Shown one piece after another: positions 1 through 6,421 of a DNA stretch of 13,420 nt. Origin of the DNA: Wenzhouxiangella sp. (GTDB taxonomy: Bacteria > Pseudomonadota > Gammaproteobacteria > Xanthomonadales > Wenzhouxiangellaceae); NCBI GenBank assembly GCA_007116585.1, contig SKIE01000005.1:1-13420 (forward strand), in the 5' to 3' direction. The position numbers and the translations under genes are program-made. The stretch's first letter is position 1. Every line of letters begins with the position of its first letter. The notes below the pieces were generated by a model, which ran no database searches, had not been told where the DNA came from, and worked only from the letters and a program-made list of their open reading frames with translations.

Positions 1-376
1 AATCAACTTTCAGCCACAGCCGCGGCGTTGGCGCATGACCGAAGCGCTCCAGCATGGCGACCTGCTCGGGGTGGTGCAACGTCAATTCCAGCCCCAGTGA
101 CTCGACAATGGCCAGATCCGACGCCTCGAGCACGCCCTCAAGCAACAGCACCGCCTTGCGGCTGCCCAGCCGGCGAATGGCGCGGGCCTCATCGATGGTG
201 GCCACGGCCAGCATATCGGCCTGGTCCAGTGCGGGCAGCACAAGATCGAGGCGGTGGCCGTAGGCATCGGCCTTGACCACCGCCATCACGCGGCTGTCAG
301 GCGCACGCTCGCGAACCAGCCGCAGGTTGTGGGCGACCGCATCGATATCGATTCTGGCCAGGGTATTGCGCGGCAA
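1..376 (-). CDS. alr: alanine racemase, N-terminal part (runs off the left edge)
   Basis: Alanine racemase is a cytoplasmic PLP enzyme that interconverts L- and D-alanine for peptidoglycan. About 125 codons are visible, all from the N-terminal TIM-barrel domain. The PLP-lysine motif reads VVKADAYGH, with the Schiff-base lysine at about residue 35. It is followed by the family-typical ATIDEA stretch near residue 59 and VLLLEG near 76. No ATG precedes the lysine motif in a suitable place. The best start is TTG at 376-374, five bases after the dnaB stop, with an AGGA sequence at 392-389 lying inside the dnaB end. The gene therefore probably reads through from dnaB, a common gammaproteobacterial arrangement. 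One oddity is that the usual glycine after YGH is arginine here. The catalytic tyrosine domain lies outside the window. Identity is certain; the start is likely. Confidence 0.93.
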   Translation of the reverse strand, partial: MPRNTLARIDIDAVAHNLRLVRERAPDSRVMAVVKADAYGHRLDLVLPALDQADMLAVATIDEARAIRRLGSRKAVLLLEGVLEASDLAIVESLGLELTLHHPEQVAMLERFGHAPTPRLWLKVD

Positions 377-381
377 GAGGA

Positions 382-1755
382 TCAGCCGTCCTGACCGTAG
401 TGGTCGTAGGTAAAATCGCGAAAGCGGAGGAATTCGCCCTGGAAACTCAGCGGAAAGCTGCCGGTGGCGCCGTTGCGGTGCTTGCCGATGATGATCTCCG
501 CCTTGCCCTTGTCGGCCGAGTCTTCGTTGTAGACCTCGTCGCGATAGATGAACAGGATCAGATCCGCATCCTGCTCAATGGCGCCGGATTCGCGCAGATC
601 GGCCATCTTGGGCCGCTTGTCCGGCCGTTGCTCCAGCGCGCGATTGAGCTGGGACAGCGCGATGACGGGCACGTTCAGCTCTTTTGCAAGCGCCTTAAGA
701 CTTCTCGATATCTCACTGATTTCATTAGTTCTATTCTCCGAACTCCCGGCCACTTTCATCAGCTGCAGATAATCGATGACGATCAGGCCGATGTCGTGCT
801 CACGCTTCATGCGGCGGGCGCGGGCGCGCAGGTCGATCGGCGACAGCGAGGGCGTCTGATCAATGAACATGCGCGCACCTTTCAGCATGTTCATGGCCGA
901 GCGCAGGTTGACCCAGTCGTGGTTGTCGAGCTTGCCTGTCCGGAGCTTGTCCTGCCCGATCTGGCCGAGGGAGGAAAACAGGCGCATGACCAGCTGAGTA
1001 TCCGACATTTCCATGGAAAACACCGCCACTGGCACCTTGTAGCGAATCGAGGCCCGCTCGGCAATATTCATGGCCAGGGTGGTCTTGCCCATGGACGGGC
1101 GTGCGGCGACGATGATAAGGTCGGTGGGCTGCAGCCCGGCGGTACGGGCATCCAGTTCGGCAAAGCCGGTCGGCACGCCGGTCAGCTCGCCCTCGTTTTC
1201 CTGCAGCTCGTTGAGCAGGTCCATGGCCTGGGCCATGACGGTCTGGACAGACACGTAGCCCGAGGTCCGATGCGCACCACGGTCGGCAATGGCATAAATC
1301 CGCTGCTCGGCCTCTTCCAGCAACTCCTTGCTGTCGCGCCCGCCGCTGCCCAGCGCATCTTCTGCGATGCCCGAGCCGATGTCGATCAGCTGGCGCAGGA
1401 TGGACTTCTCGCGCACGATGCGCGCATAGCCCTGAATATTGGCCGGGCCGGGGGTTTCATTGGCCAGCATCGTGATGTAGGCGCCCGCATCCACCCGGTC
1501 GAGCTTGCCGTGACGCTGGAACCACTCGGTGACGGTCACCGCATCCACGGGCTGGCCCTGCTGAAACAGGTCGGCCATGGCGCGGAAAATCAGGCGGTGG
1601 GTTTCGCGGTAGAAGTCGCTCTCGTCGACCTGATCGGCAATCTTGTCCCAGGCATTGGCCGACAGCATCAGCGCCCCCAGCAAGGACTGCTCGGCCTCGC
1701 TGGAGTGCGGCGGCGCCTTGACGTTGGTCAGCGGAGAGAGTCGGGGTTCAGCCAC
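382..1755 (-). CDS. dnaB: replicative DNA helicase DnaB
   Basis: Hexameric 5'-3' helicase that unwinds the replication fork, binds primase and is loaded by DnaC or DciA. The 457 residues are close to the E. coli length of 471. The N-terminal DnaG-interacting domain covers about 15-120, a linker about 150-190, and the RecA-like ATPase domain about 195-455. Visible motifs are Walker A (AARPSMGKT, 217-225), FSMEM with the likely catalytic Glu249, Walker B (IVIDYLQLM, 325-333), RESGAIEQDAD at 388-398, and GKHRNG (424-429) with the probable arginine finger. No intein interrupts it. The start is GTG; an in-frame TGA lies three codons upstream, so no extension is possible. No good Shine-Dalgarno sequence precedes it. 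It lies after the rplI terminator, with its own candidate promoter, and is followed closely by alr. Confidence 0.98.
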   Translation of the reverse strand: MAEPRLSPLTNVKAPPHSSEAEQSLLGALMLSANAWDKIADQVDESDFYRETHRLIFRAMADLFQQGQPVDAVTVTEWFQRHGKLDRVDAGAYITMLANETPGPANIQGYARIVREKSILRQLIDIGSGIAEDALGSGGRDSKELLEEAEQRIYAIADRGAHRTSGYVSVQTVMAQAMDLLNELQENEGELTGVPTGFAELDARTAGLQPTDLIIVAARPSMGKTTLAMNIAERASIRYKVPVAVFSMEMSDTQLVMRLFSSLGQIGQDKLRTGKLDNHDWVNLRSAMNMLKGARMFIDQTPSLSPIDLRARARRMKREHDIGLIVIDYLQLMKVAGSSENRTNEISEISRSLKALAKELNVPVIALSQLNRALEQRPDKRPKMADLRESGAIEQDADLILFIYRDEVYNEDSADKGKAEIIIGKHRNGATGSFPLSFQGEFLRFRDFTYDHYGQDG

Positions 1756-1800
1756 GGTGGATCAGACATTCAGCAACATGCGAAGAAATCGGCCCCAATC

Positions 1801-1829
1801 AGTATAGGAACTCAAAGGCACTCTCGCCA
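1801..1829 (-). promoter_or_regulatory. candidate sigma-70 promoter of dnaB
   Basis: On the minus strand a TATACT -10 box (1806-1801) sits 17 bases from a weak -35 (TGGCGA, 1829-1824). It lies between the rplI terminator and the dnaB start, giving a predicted leader of roughly 40 nt. Position and the -10 match support it; the -35 matches consensus at only three positions. Confidence 0.5.
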
Positions 1830-1851
1830 CACCGGGCCGCATGCGGCAGGC

Positions 1852-1890
1852 AAAAAAATGCGGCGCCGGCTCAGGAGTAGCCGGCGCCGC
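1852..1890 (-). terminator. intrinsic terminator after rplI
   Basis: A perfect 12-bp GC-rich inverted repeat (1860-1871 with 1879-1890) encloses a 7-nt loop. On the minus strand it is followed, after one base, by seven Ts (1858-1852). This is a textbook rho-independent terminator for the rpsF-rpsR-rplI transcript, 30 bases past the rplI stop. It separates the ribosomal operon from dnaB. On the plus strand the run of As precedes the hairpin, so it should not act there. Confidence 0.93.
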
Positions 1891-1920
1891 GCTCGTCTTC
1901 AGCCAAAAAGCCGCGGTTTT

Positions 1921-2376
1921 TCAGGCCGCTTCGGCAATAACGTGGATGCGCACTTCTGTCTGCACGTCAGCGTGCAGGATGAGCTGAACCACATACTCGC
2001 CGGGTTCACGGATCGGGCCATCAGGCATATCGACCTCGACCTTTTCCACCGCGTGGCCCATCTCGGTCAAGCGGGCGGCAATCTCATGCGGGTTGATTGA
2101 GCCATACAACCGCCCTTCCGGACTGACCGCGGCCGTGAACTCAACCACTTCCAGCGCATCGATCGCCTCACGACGCGCCTCGGCAGCGGCCAGTTTTTCG
2201 TTGGCCTGGCGCATCAACTCCTCGCGCCTCGCCTCAAAGTGCTTGATGTTCTCAGCGGTGGCCGGCACTGCCTTGCCGCGCGGCAGCAGGAAGTTCCGCC
2301 CGTACCCTGGCCGCACCGTGACGGTGTCGCCAAGATCGCCAAGGTTGTACACATTTTCCAGCAGAATCAGTTTCAT
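1921..2376 (-). CDS. rplI: 50S ribosomal protein L9
   Basis: L9 binds 23S rRNA near the base of the L1 stalk and helps maintain reading frame. The 151 residues match the usual length (149 in E. coli). The N-terminal globular domain begins MKLILLENVYNLGDLGD and contains the conserved GYGRNFLLP segment near residues 24-32. The long connecting helix rich in Glu, Ala and Arg spans about 41-75. The C-terminal RNA-binding domain covers about 76-148, including the RLYGSI segment. The start is ATG at 2376, preceded by a GAGGG sequence and only 10 bases after the rpsR stop. It is the last gene of the rpsF-rpsR-rplI operon and is followed by a strong terminator. Confidence 0.98.
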   Translation of the reverse strand: MKLILLENVYNLGDLGDTVTVRPGYGRNFLLPRGKAVPATAENIKHFEARREELMRQANEKLAAAEARREAIDALEVVEFTAAVSPEGRLYGSINPHEIAARLTEMGHAVEKVEVDMPDGPIREPGEYVVQLILHADVQTEVRIHVIAEAA

Positions 2377-2386
2377 TACCGCGCCC

Positions 2387-2611
2387 TCAATGGTTGTCCG
2401 AATACGGCAGCAGGGCCAGGTAACGAGCCCGCTTGACCGCAGTGGCCAACTGGCGCTGATATTTCGCCTTGGTGCCGGTGATGCGGCTGGGGACGATCTT
2501 GCCCGTTTCGCTGATGAAATCCTTCAGCAGGTCCACGTCCTTGTAGTCCACCTGCTCAATGCCCTCGGCAGTGAACCGGCAGTATTTGCGTCGTCTCATG
2601 AATCGGGCCAT
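2387..2611 (-). CDS. rpsR: 30S ribosomal protein S18
   Basis: S18 forms a heterodimer with S6 on the platform of the 30S subunit. The 74 residues match the usual length (75 in E. coli). The conserved N-terminus [13 protein letters not shown] and the core segment near residues 44-59 ([18 protein letters not shown]) are typical. ATG at 2611 is preferred over an in-frame TTG two codons upstream, because GGGAGGA (2624-2618) is well spaced from the ATG but touches the TTG. The start lies two bases past the rpsF stop, so translation is probably coupled to rpsF. No priB gene lies between rpsF and rpsR, unlike in enteric bacteria. Confidence 0.98.
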   Translation of the reverse strand: MARFMRRRKYCRFTAEGIEQVDYKDVDLLKDFISETGKIVPSRITGTKAKYQRQLATAVKRARYLALLPYSDNH

Positions 2612-2613
2612 GA

Positions 2614-3090
2614 TCAATCCTCCCGCTTGCGGTTGTCGTCATCGGAAGCGCTGTCGTCTTTGTCAGCGTCGTCCCGATTGTCATCATCATCGTCGTCGTC
2701 ATCGTCATCGTCGCCCGAATCATCGCCTTGAGCGGCGGCGCGACGGCGTTGATCACGTTCGTCCTTGTTTTCCTTGCGCTTGAGCATGATGGAGGGCTCG
2801 GTCTCGGCCTCGTCCTTGCGCACGGTCAAATAGCGAAGGATGGCGTCATTGAACCGGAAAATGCCTTCCAGCTCCTCCAGGGTCGCGGCATCACACTCGA
2901 TGTTGAGCATCAGGTAATGCGCCTTGTGCAGCTTGGCGATGGTATAAGCCAGCTGCAGCCGGCCCCAGTCTTCACTGCGGTGAACCTTGCCGCCGTTGGT
3001 CTCAACCAGCGACTGGTACCGCTCGAGCATGCTGGGAACCTGCTCGCTCTGGTCCGGGTGGACCAGCAAAACGATCTCGTAATGTCTCAC
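2614..3090 (-). CDS. rpsF: 30S ribosomal protein S6 with a long poly-aspartate tail
   Basis: S6 binds the central domain of 16S rRNA together with S18. Residues 1-95 form the normal fold: [18 protein letters not shown] at the start, the [17 protein letters not shown] strand region at about 33-49, and [14 protein letters not shown] at 78-91. The reading frame stays open upstream, but GTG at 3090-3088 is chosen because AAGGAG (3105-3100) is correctly placed and the S6 fold begins exactly there. Residues about 96-158 are a charged extension, basic first ([14 protein letters not shown]) and then strongly acidic, with eleven consecutive aspartates at 127-137. In E. coli the S6 C-terminus is also acidic and is extended with glutamates by RimK; here the acidic residues are aspartates and the end is NRKRED. 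First gene of its operon, with a structured leader. Confidence 0.97.
   Translation of the reverse strand: MRHYEIVLLVHPDQSEQVPSMLERYQSLVETNGGKVHRSEDWGRLQLAYTIAKLHKAHYLMLNIECDAATLEELEGIFRFNDAILRYLTVRKDEAETEPSIMLKRKENKDERDQRRRAAAQGDDSGDDDDDDDDDDDNRDDADKDDSASDDDNRKRED
2680..2712 (-). repeat. trinucleotide run encoding eleven aspartates
   Basis: Eleven uninterrupted GAT or GAC codons lie inside the rpsF tail. The two codons are mixed, so it is an imperfect microsatellite in which whole-triplet changes would keep the frame. It is directly visible in the sequence. Confidence 0.9.
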
Positions 3091-3225
3091 TTGCTTGTTC
3101 TCCTTACGGTTTTGGAGGACCGAACCGACACCCGCAGGTACCAGCCCGGCCCGCAAAGCCCCCGGTCGAAGGCCGAAGCATTCGCCGTGGAGCAAGGCAC
3201 CTGCACGCCCAAGCGCGCAGGCTAG
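3091..3225 (-). promoter_or_regulatory. structured rpsF leader RNA, candidate S6:S18 autoregulatory region
   Basis: About 135 nt separate the predicted transcription start (near 3225) from the rpsF GTG. Two pairings stand out. A 9-bp long-range stem with one G-U pair joins 3204-3196 with 3142-3134. A second pairing of CTCC (3117-3114) with GGAG (3103-3100) would cover the Shine-Dalgarno sequence and leave a CCG (3109-3107) unpaired in the loop. Leaders of rpsF operons in many bacteria carry an S6:S18-binding motif built around an unpaired CCG near a stem and hairpin. That makes feedback control plausible, but the fit to the published motif geometry was not verified. Confidence 0.45.
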
Positions 3226-3231
3226 CCCGCC

Positions 3232-3260
3232 ATTATAGCGCGTAGAGCGCTGCTAAACCA
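3232..3260 (-). promoter_or_regulatory. promoter of the rpsF-rpsR-rplI operon
   Basis: On the minus strand a perfect TATAAT (3237-3232) has a poor -35 (TGGTTT, 3260-3255) at 17-bp spacing. It lies between the iron-sulfur carrier gene and rpsF, as expected for the ribosomal operon. An inverted repeat occupies the spacer edge and touches the -10. Confidence 0.65.
3237..3251. repeat. small inverted repeat at the rpsF promoter
   Basis: AGCGC and GCGCT flank a 5-bp centre (GTAGA) and overlap the last base of the -10 box and the spacer. It could be an operator or the remnant of a hairpin ending the upstream gene. No T-run follows, so it is not a good intrinsic terminator. Confidence 0.4.
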
Positions 3261-3300
3261 CCTCAAGGAAGAAGCAAAGCAAGACCGTTGAACGAGACTT

Positions 3301-3633
3301 TCAGCCGATGGTGAAGCTCTCGCCGCAGCCGCACTCTCCGGTCACGTTGGGATTGCGGAAGCGGAACTCGCGGACCAGTCCTTCGTGGACAAAATCGACT
3401 TCCGTGCCGAGCACCATCGGCAGGGCCTTGTCCGACACCACCACCTTCAGGCCGCTGGCTTCGAAGACATGGTCGGAATCCTCGGCCCCCTTGGCGATAC
3501 CAACATCGTACGCCCAGCCCGAACAGCCGGTCTTGCGAACATCCACGCGCAGGCCGATACCGCCTTCCCGGTCCATGAAGGCACGCACCCGGTCAGCGGC
3601 CGCCTCAGTCAGTGAAATCTGTTCATTACTCAT
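3301..3633 (-). CDS. A-type iron-sulfur cluster carrier (IscA/ErpA/SufA family)
   Basis: A small cytoplasmic protein that receives Fe-S clusters from a scaffold and passes them to target enzymes. The 110 residues match the family length. The three cluster-binding cysteines are all present: Cys37 in KTGCSGWAY, and Cys101 and Cys103 in GECGCGESF at the C-terminus. The ending NPNVTGECGCGESF is closer to E. coli IscA than to ErpA as remembered. However, the gene stands alone, away from any isc or suf gene in this window, which is more like erpA, so no symbol is given. ATG at 3633 is chosen over an upstream in-frame TTG at 3660, because homology starts at about residue 5 (QISLTEAAADRV) and the predicted transcription start lies near 3660. 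The Shine-Dalgarno sequence is weak (GGATG). Confidence 0.92.
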   Translation of the reverse strand: MSNEQISLTEAAADRVRAFMDREGGIGLRVDVRKTGCSGWAYDVGIAKGAEDSDHVFEASGLKVVVSDKALPMVLGTEVDFVHEGLVREFRFRNPNVTGECGCGESFTIG

Positions 3634-3666
3634 AAGATGGCATCCGTTTGACGTGCTCAATCCATT

Positions 3667-3695
3667 ATTATCAGGCCTGTCAAGCCTTCATTCAA
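3667..3695 (-). promoter_or_regulatory. candidate promoter of the iron-sulfur carrier gene
   Basis: On the minus strand TTGAAT (3695-3690) and GATAAT (3672-3667) are separated by 17 bp, giving a leader of about 27 nt. It lies in the 83-bp gap shared with divergent asnS. For asnS itself only a TTGACG (3648-3653) with a poor TATCAG partner at 15-bp spacing was seen, so its promoter remains unassigned. Confidence 0.5.
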
Positions 3696-3716
3696 TCACG
3701 GGAAACACTGATCATC

Positions 3717-5117
3717 ATGCTCACAGCTAGCGTGCGTCAAGTGCTGGGCGGCGACATTGCCGTCGGCAGCGAAGTGCTGGTCCAGGGCTGGGTCCGCACC
3801 CGACGCGACTCCAAGGCCGGCTTCTCTTTCATTCACCTCAACGACGGGTCCTGCTTTGCCAACCTGCAGCTGGTCGCCGACAAGGACCTGCCCAACTATG
3901 AGGACGGCATTCTGCGTCTGACCAGCGGGGCCTCGGTGCGCTGCCACGGTCGGGTGGTCGAATCCAAAGGCAGGGGCCAGAACGTCGAGATCCAGGCACT
4001 GGAGATTGACATCCCGGGCCAGGTCGACGATCCCGACCACTACCCGATCCAGCCCAAGCAGCACTCTTATGAGTTCCTGCGCACGGTCGCTCACCTGCGC
4101 CCGCGCACCAACACCTTCGGCGCTGTGACCCGAATCCGGCACGCGGCCGCCAAGGCCATCCACGAATTTTTCGACGACAACGGCTACTTCTGGGTCAACA
4201 CCCCCATCATTACTGCCTCCGACGCCGAAGGCGCGGGTCAGTTATTCCGCGTCAGCACGCTGGATCTGATGAACCTGCCGCGAGACGATCAGGGCAAGGT
4301 CGACTTCCGCGAGGACTTTTTTGGCCGCGAAACCTTTCTGACGGTCTCCGGACAGCTCAACGTCGAGGCCTTCTGCCTGGCCATGAGCAAGGTCTACACC
4401 TTCGGCCCGACGTTCCGGGCCGAGAACTCCAACACGGCGCGCCATCTGGCTGAATTCTGGATGGTTGAACCCGAGGTGGCGTTTGCCGACCTGGATGATC
4501 TGGCGACCCTGGCCGAGGATTTCCTGAAGTTCGTGTTCCAGCGCGTCCTCGAGCGCTGCCCGGACGACATGGCCTTTTTCGCCGAAGCGGTGGAACCGGA
4601 AGCCATTGCCCGCCTGGAGGCCCTGGTTGACAGCCGATTTGTGCGCATGGACTACGGCGAAGCCGTCGATATCCTCAAGGCCTCGGGGCGGAAATTTGAA
4701 TTCAAACCGGAATGGGGTGTCGATTTACAGACAGAGCACGAACGATTCCTGACCGAGCAACACTGCAAGGCGCCCGTTGTGGTGATGAACTATCCGGACG
4801 AGATCAAGGCCTTCTACATGCGCCTGAATGATGACGGCAAGACCGTTGCCGCCATGGACGTGCTGGCGCCCGGCATCGGTGAAATCATTGGCGGCAGCCA
4901 GCGTGAGGAGCGCCTGGACGTGCTGACCCGACGCATGAAGGAGCACGGGCTCAGCGACAGCGAGTACGGCTGGTTCCTGGACCTGAGACGCTACGGCACC
5001 GTACCCCACGCCGGCTTCGGCCTGGGCTTTGAGCGTCTGCTCAACTACATCACCGGACTGGGCAATATTCGTGATGTCATCCCCTACCCCAGAACTCCGG
5101 GCAGCGCGCCGTTCTAG
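3717..5117 (+). CDS. asnS: asparaginyl-tRNA synthetase
   Basis: A class II aminoacyl-tRNA synthetase that charges tRNA-Asn in the cytoplasm. Its 466 residues equal the E. coli length. The N-terminal OB-fold anticodon-binding domain covers about 17-100 ([19 protein letters not shown] region, 20-38). The catalytic domain covers about 130-466, with motif 2 ([20 protein letters not shown], 233-252) and motif 3 ([10 protein letters not shown], 433-442) intact. The start is ATG at 3717, where homology begins; the frame is open further upstream, but that stretch is unlike the family. Only a weak, distant GGGAA lies upstream. The gene diverges from the iron-sulfur carrier gene. Its TAG stop overlaps by one base a GTG that may start the downstream diguanylate cyclase gene. 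Having asnS suggests direct charging of tRNA-Asn. Confidence 0.98.
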   Translation: MLTASVRQVLGGDIAVGSEVLVQGWVRTRRDSKAGFSFIHLNDGSCFANLQLVADKDLPNYEDGILRLTSGASVRCHGRVVESKGRGQNVEIQALEIDIPGQVDDPDHYPIQPKQHSYEFLRTVAHLRPRTNTFGAVTRIRHAAAKAIHEFFDDNGYFWVNTPIITASDAEGAGQLFRVSTLDLMNLPRDDQGKVDFREDFFGRETFLTVSGQLNVEAFCLAMSKVYTFGPTFRAENSNTARHLAEFWMVEPEVAFADLDDLATLAEDFLKFVFQRVLERCPDDMAFFAEAVEPEAIARLEALVDSRFVRMDYGEAVDILKASGRKFEFKPEWGVDLQTEHERFLTEQHCKAPVVVMNYPDEIKAFYMRLNDDGKTVAAMDVLAPGIGEIIGGSQREERLDVLTRRMKEHGLSDSEYGWFLDLRRYGTVPHAGFGLGFERLLNYITGLGNIRDVIPYPRTPGSAPF

Positions 5118-6421
5118 TGCATTACCGCATGAGCGATCAAGAGATACAGGGGCGTGAATCCTACGAGGAGCGCCTGTTCGAAGCGATCCTCGAGCAGGCG
5201 TTCAACTCGGTCGTCATCACCAACGGCTCGTTCGAAAACAACGGGCCACTCATCCAGCGCTGCAACCCCGCATTCTGCCGGATGACGGGGTATCCGGAAC
5301 ACGAATTGATCGGCCGTTCGCCGAGGATCCTGCAGGGTGCCGAAACAGACCCAGGCGTCATTGACGAACTGCGCCAGTGCCTGGCCGATGGTCGGTTTTT
5401 CCAGGGCTCGACAGTCAACTACCGAAAGGACGGCACGCCCTACCATGTCGAGTGGAACATCTCGCCGATTCGGGACCGACACGGGGAGATCCGGCACTAC
5501 GTCTCCATCCAGCAAGATGTTACCGCGCGGGTCAGGGCCGAAAGCGAGCGGGATCTGCTGGCTCGCGCACTCAACCTGGCCAAGGACCCCATCCTGATCA
5601 CCGACGCGCAGGCGCGGATTATTTTCGCCAACCACGCGCTGGAACAACTGACCGGCTACTCGTTCGACGACATCTTCGGCAAAACGCCCCGGTTCCTGCA
5701 GTCGGGAGAACAAGACAGCGATTTCTATGCCCAGCTCAGGCAGGCACTGCAGCGCGGAGAGGCCTTCCGCGCCACCTTCGCCAACCGCAACTGGGCCGGC
5801 GAAACGTACTATGTCGACCAGACCATCACCCCGTTGATCGACGAGACCGGCACTGTCCAGCACTTCATCAGCATCGGCAAGGACGTGACCGAAGCGGTCG
5901 GCCACCAGCAGCAACTGTCACAGGAAGCCAGCCGGGACGGCCTGACGGGGCTGCTCAACCGCCGCGCCGGGGAGCGGGCGCTGGCCAATGCGCATCACCG
6001 AGGCCAGGCCGAGCAGCGCCCCTTTGCGCTGCTGTTCGCCGATATCGATCATTTCAAACAAATCAACGACAGATTCGGCCATGACACCGGCGACCTGATC
6101 CTCAAACGTGTCGCCGAGGTGATCGAGCGCCAGAGTCGATCGTCTGATCAAGCGGTACGTTGGGGCGGCGAAGAGTTTGTCCTGATCCTCGACCAAGCCA
6201 CCGAAACCGATGCCCGCGCCACCGCAGAGCGAATTCGGGCAGCCGTGGAAGCCGCCGCCGTGGATCCGCGGGTGGATCGGATGACACTGTCTCTGGGCTG
6301 CGCGCAATGGCAGCCTGGCGAGACCCCGGCCGAACTGCTGCGCCGGGTTGACCGGGCGCTTTACGCAGCCAAGGCAGGCGGCCGCAATCAAGTTGTCGTC
6401 GCCGAAAAACCCGGCGATTAG
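5117..6421 (+). CDS. diguanylate cyclase with two LOV-like PAS domains (PAS-PAS-GGDEF)
   Basis: Predicted to make cyclic di-GMP from two GTP under control of two PAS sensors. There is no signal peptide or membrane segment, so it should be cytoplasmic. Of 434 residues from the GTG start, PAS1 covers about 22-138, PAS2 about 145-260 and GGDEF about 270-430. The cyclase domain looks active: DGLTGLLNR (274-282), FADIDHFKQIND (307-318), GGEEF (350-354). It also carries the inhibitory-site RxxD (RSSD, 341-344) exactly five residues before GGEEF, implying product feedback inhibition. PAS1 closely resembles LOV domains (NYRKDGTPY, SIQQDVT), but proline 69 replaces the photoactive cysteine. Start choice is uncertain: GTG at 5117 overlaps the asnS stop, while ATG at 5129 would give 430 residues; neither has a clear ribosome site. 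Probably co-transcribed with asnS. Confidence 0.92.
   Translation: MHYRMSDQEIQGRESYEERLFEAILEQAFNSVVITNGSFENNGPLIQRCNPAFCRMTGYPEHELIGRSPRILQGAETDPGVIDELRQCLADGRFFQGSTVNYRKDGTPYHVEWNISPIRDRHGEIRHYVSIQQDVTARVRAESERDLLARALNLAKDPILITDAQARIIFANHALEQLTGYSFDDIFGKTPRFLQSGEQDSDFYAQLRQALQRGEAFRATFANRNWAGETYYVDQTITPLIDETGTVQHFISIGKDVTEAVGHQQQLSQEASRDGLTGLLNRRAGERALANAHHRGQAEQRPFALLFADIDHFKQINDRFGHDTGDLILKRVAEVIERQSRSSDQAVRWGGEEFVLILDQATETDARATAERIRAAVEAAAVDPRVDRMTLSLGCAQWQPGETPAELLRRVDRALYAAKAGGRNQVVVAEKPGD

Noticed and set aside
28..276. Small plus-strand open frames at the left edge
   Set aside because: They are antisense to alr, whose minus-strand frame contains the PLP-lysine motif.
400..2100. Long plus-strand open frame opposite dnaB and rplI
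   Set aside because: It spans two well-supported genes and the terminator between them. Its product is rich in His, Gly, Arg and Gln, the usual composition of an antisense shadow in GC-rich DNA, and no family is recognisable.
3091..3195. N-terminal extension of rpsF up to 3195
   Set aside because: The frame is open, but the extra residues are unlike S6, and AAGGAG is placed exactly for the GTG at 3090.
3648..3674. TTGACG with TATCAG as an asnS promoter
   Set aside because: The 15-bp spacing and poor -10 make it too weak to list as a feature. No better pair was found in the short gap.
3679..3684. Perfect TTGACA on the minus strand in the iscA-type/asnS gap
   Set aside because: No acceptable -10 lies 15 to 19 bases downstream of it. 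The TTGAAT/GATAAT pair fits better.
5114..5914. Minus-strand open frame opposite the diguanylate cyclase
   Set aside because: It lies entirely under a gene with clear PAS and GGDEF motifs. The translation shows no recognisable domain and mirrors codon periodicity.
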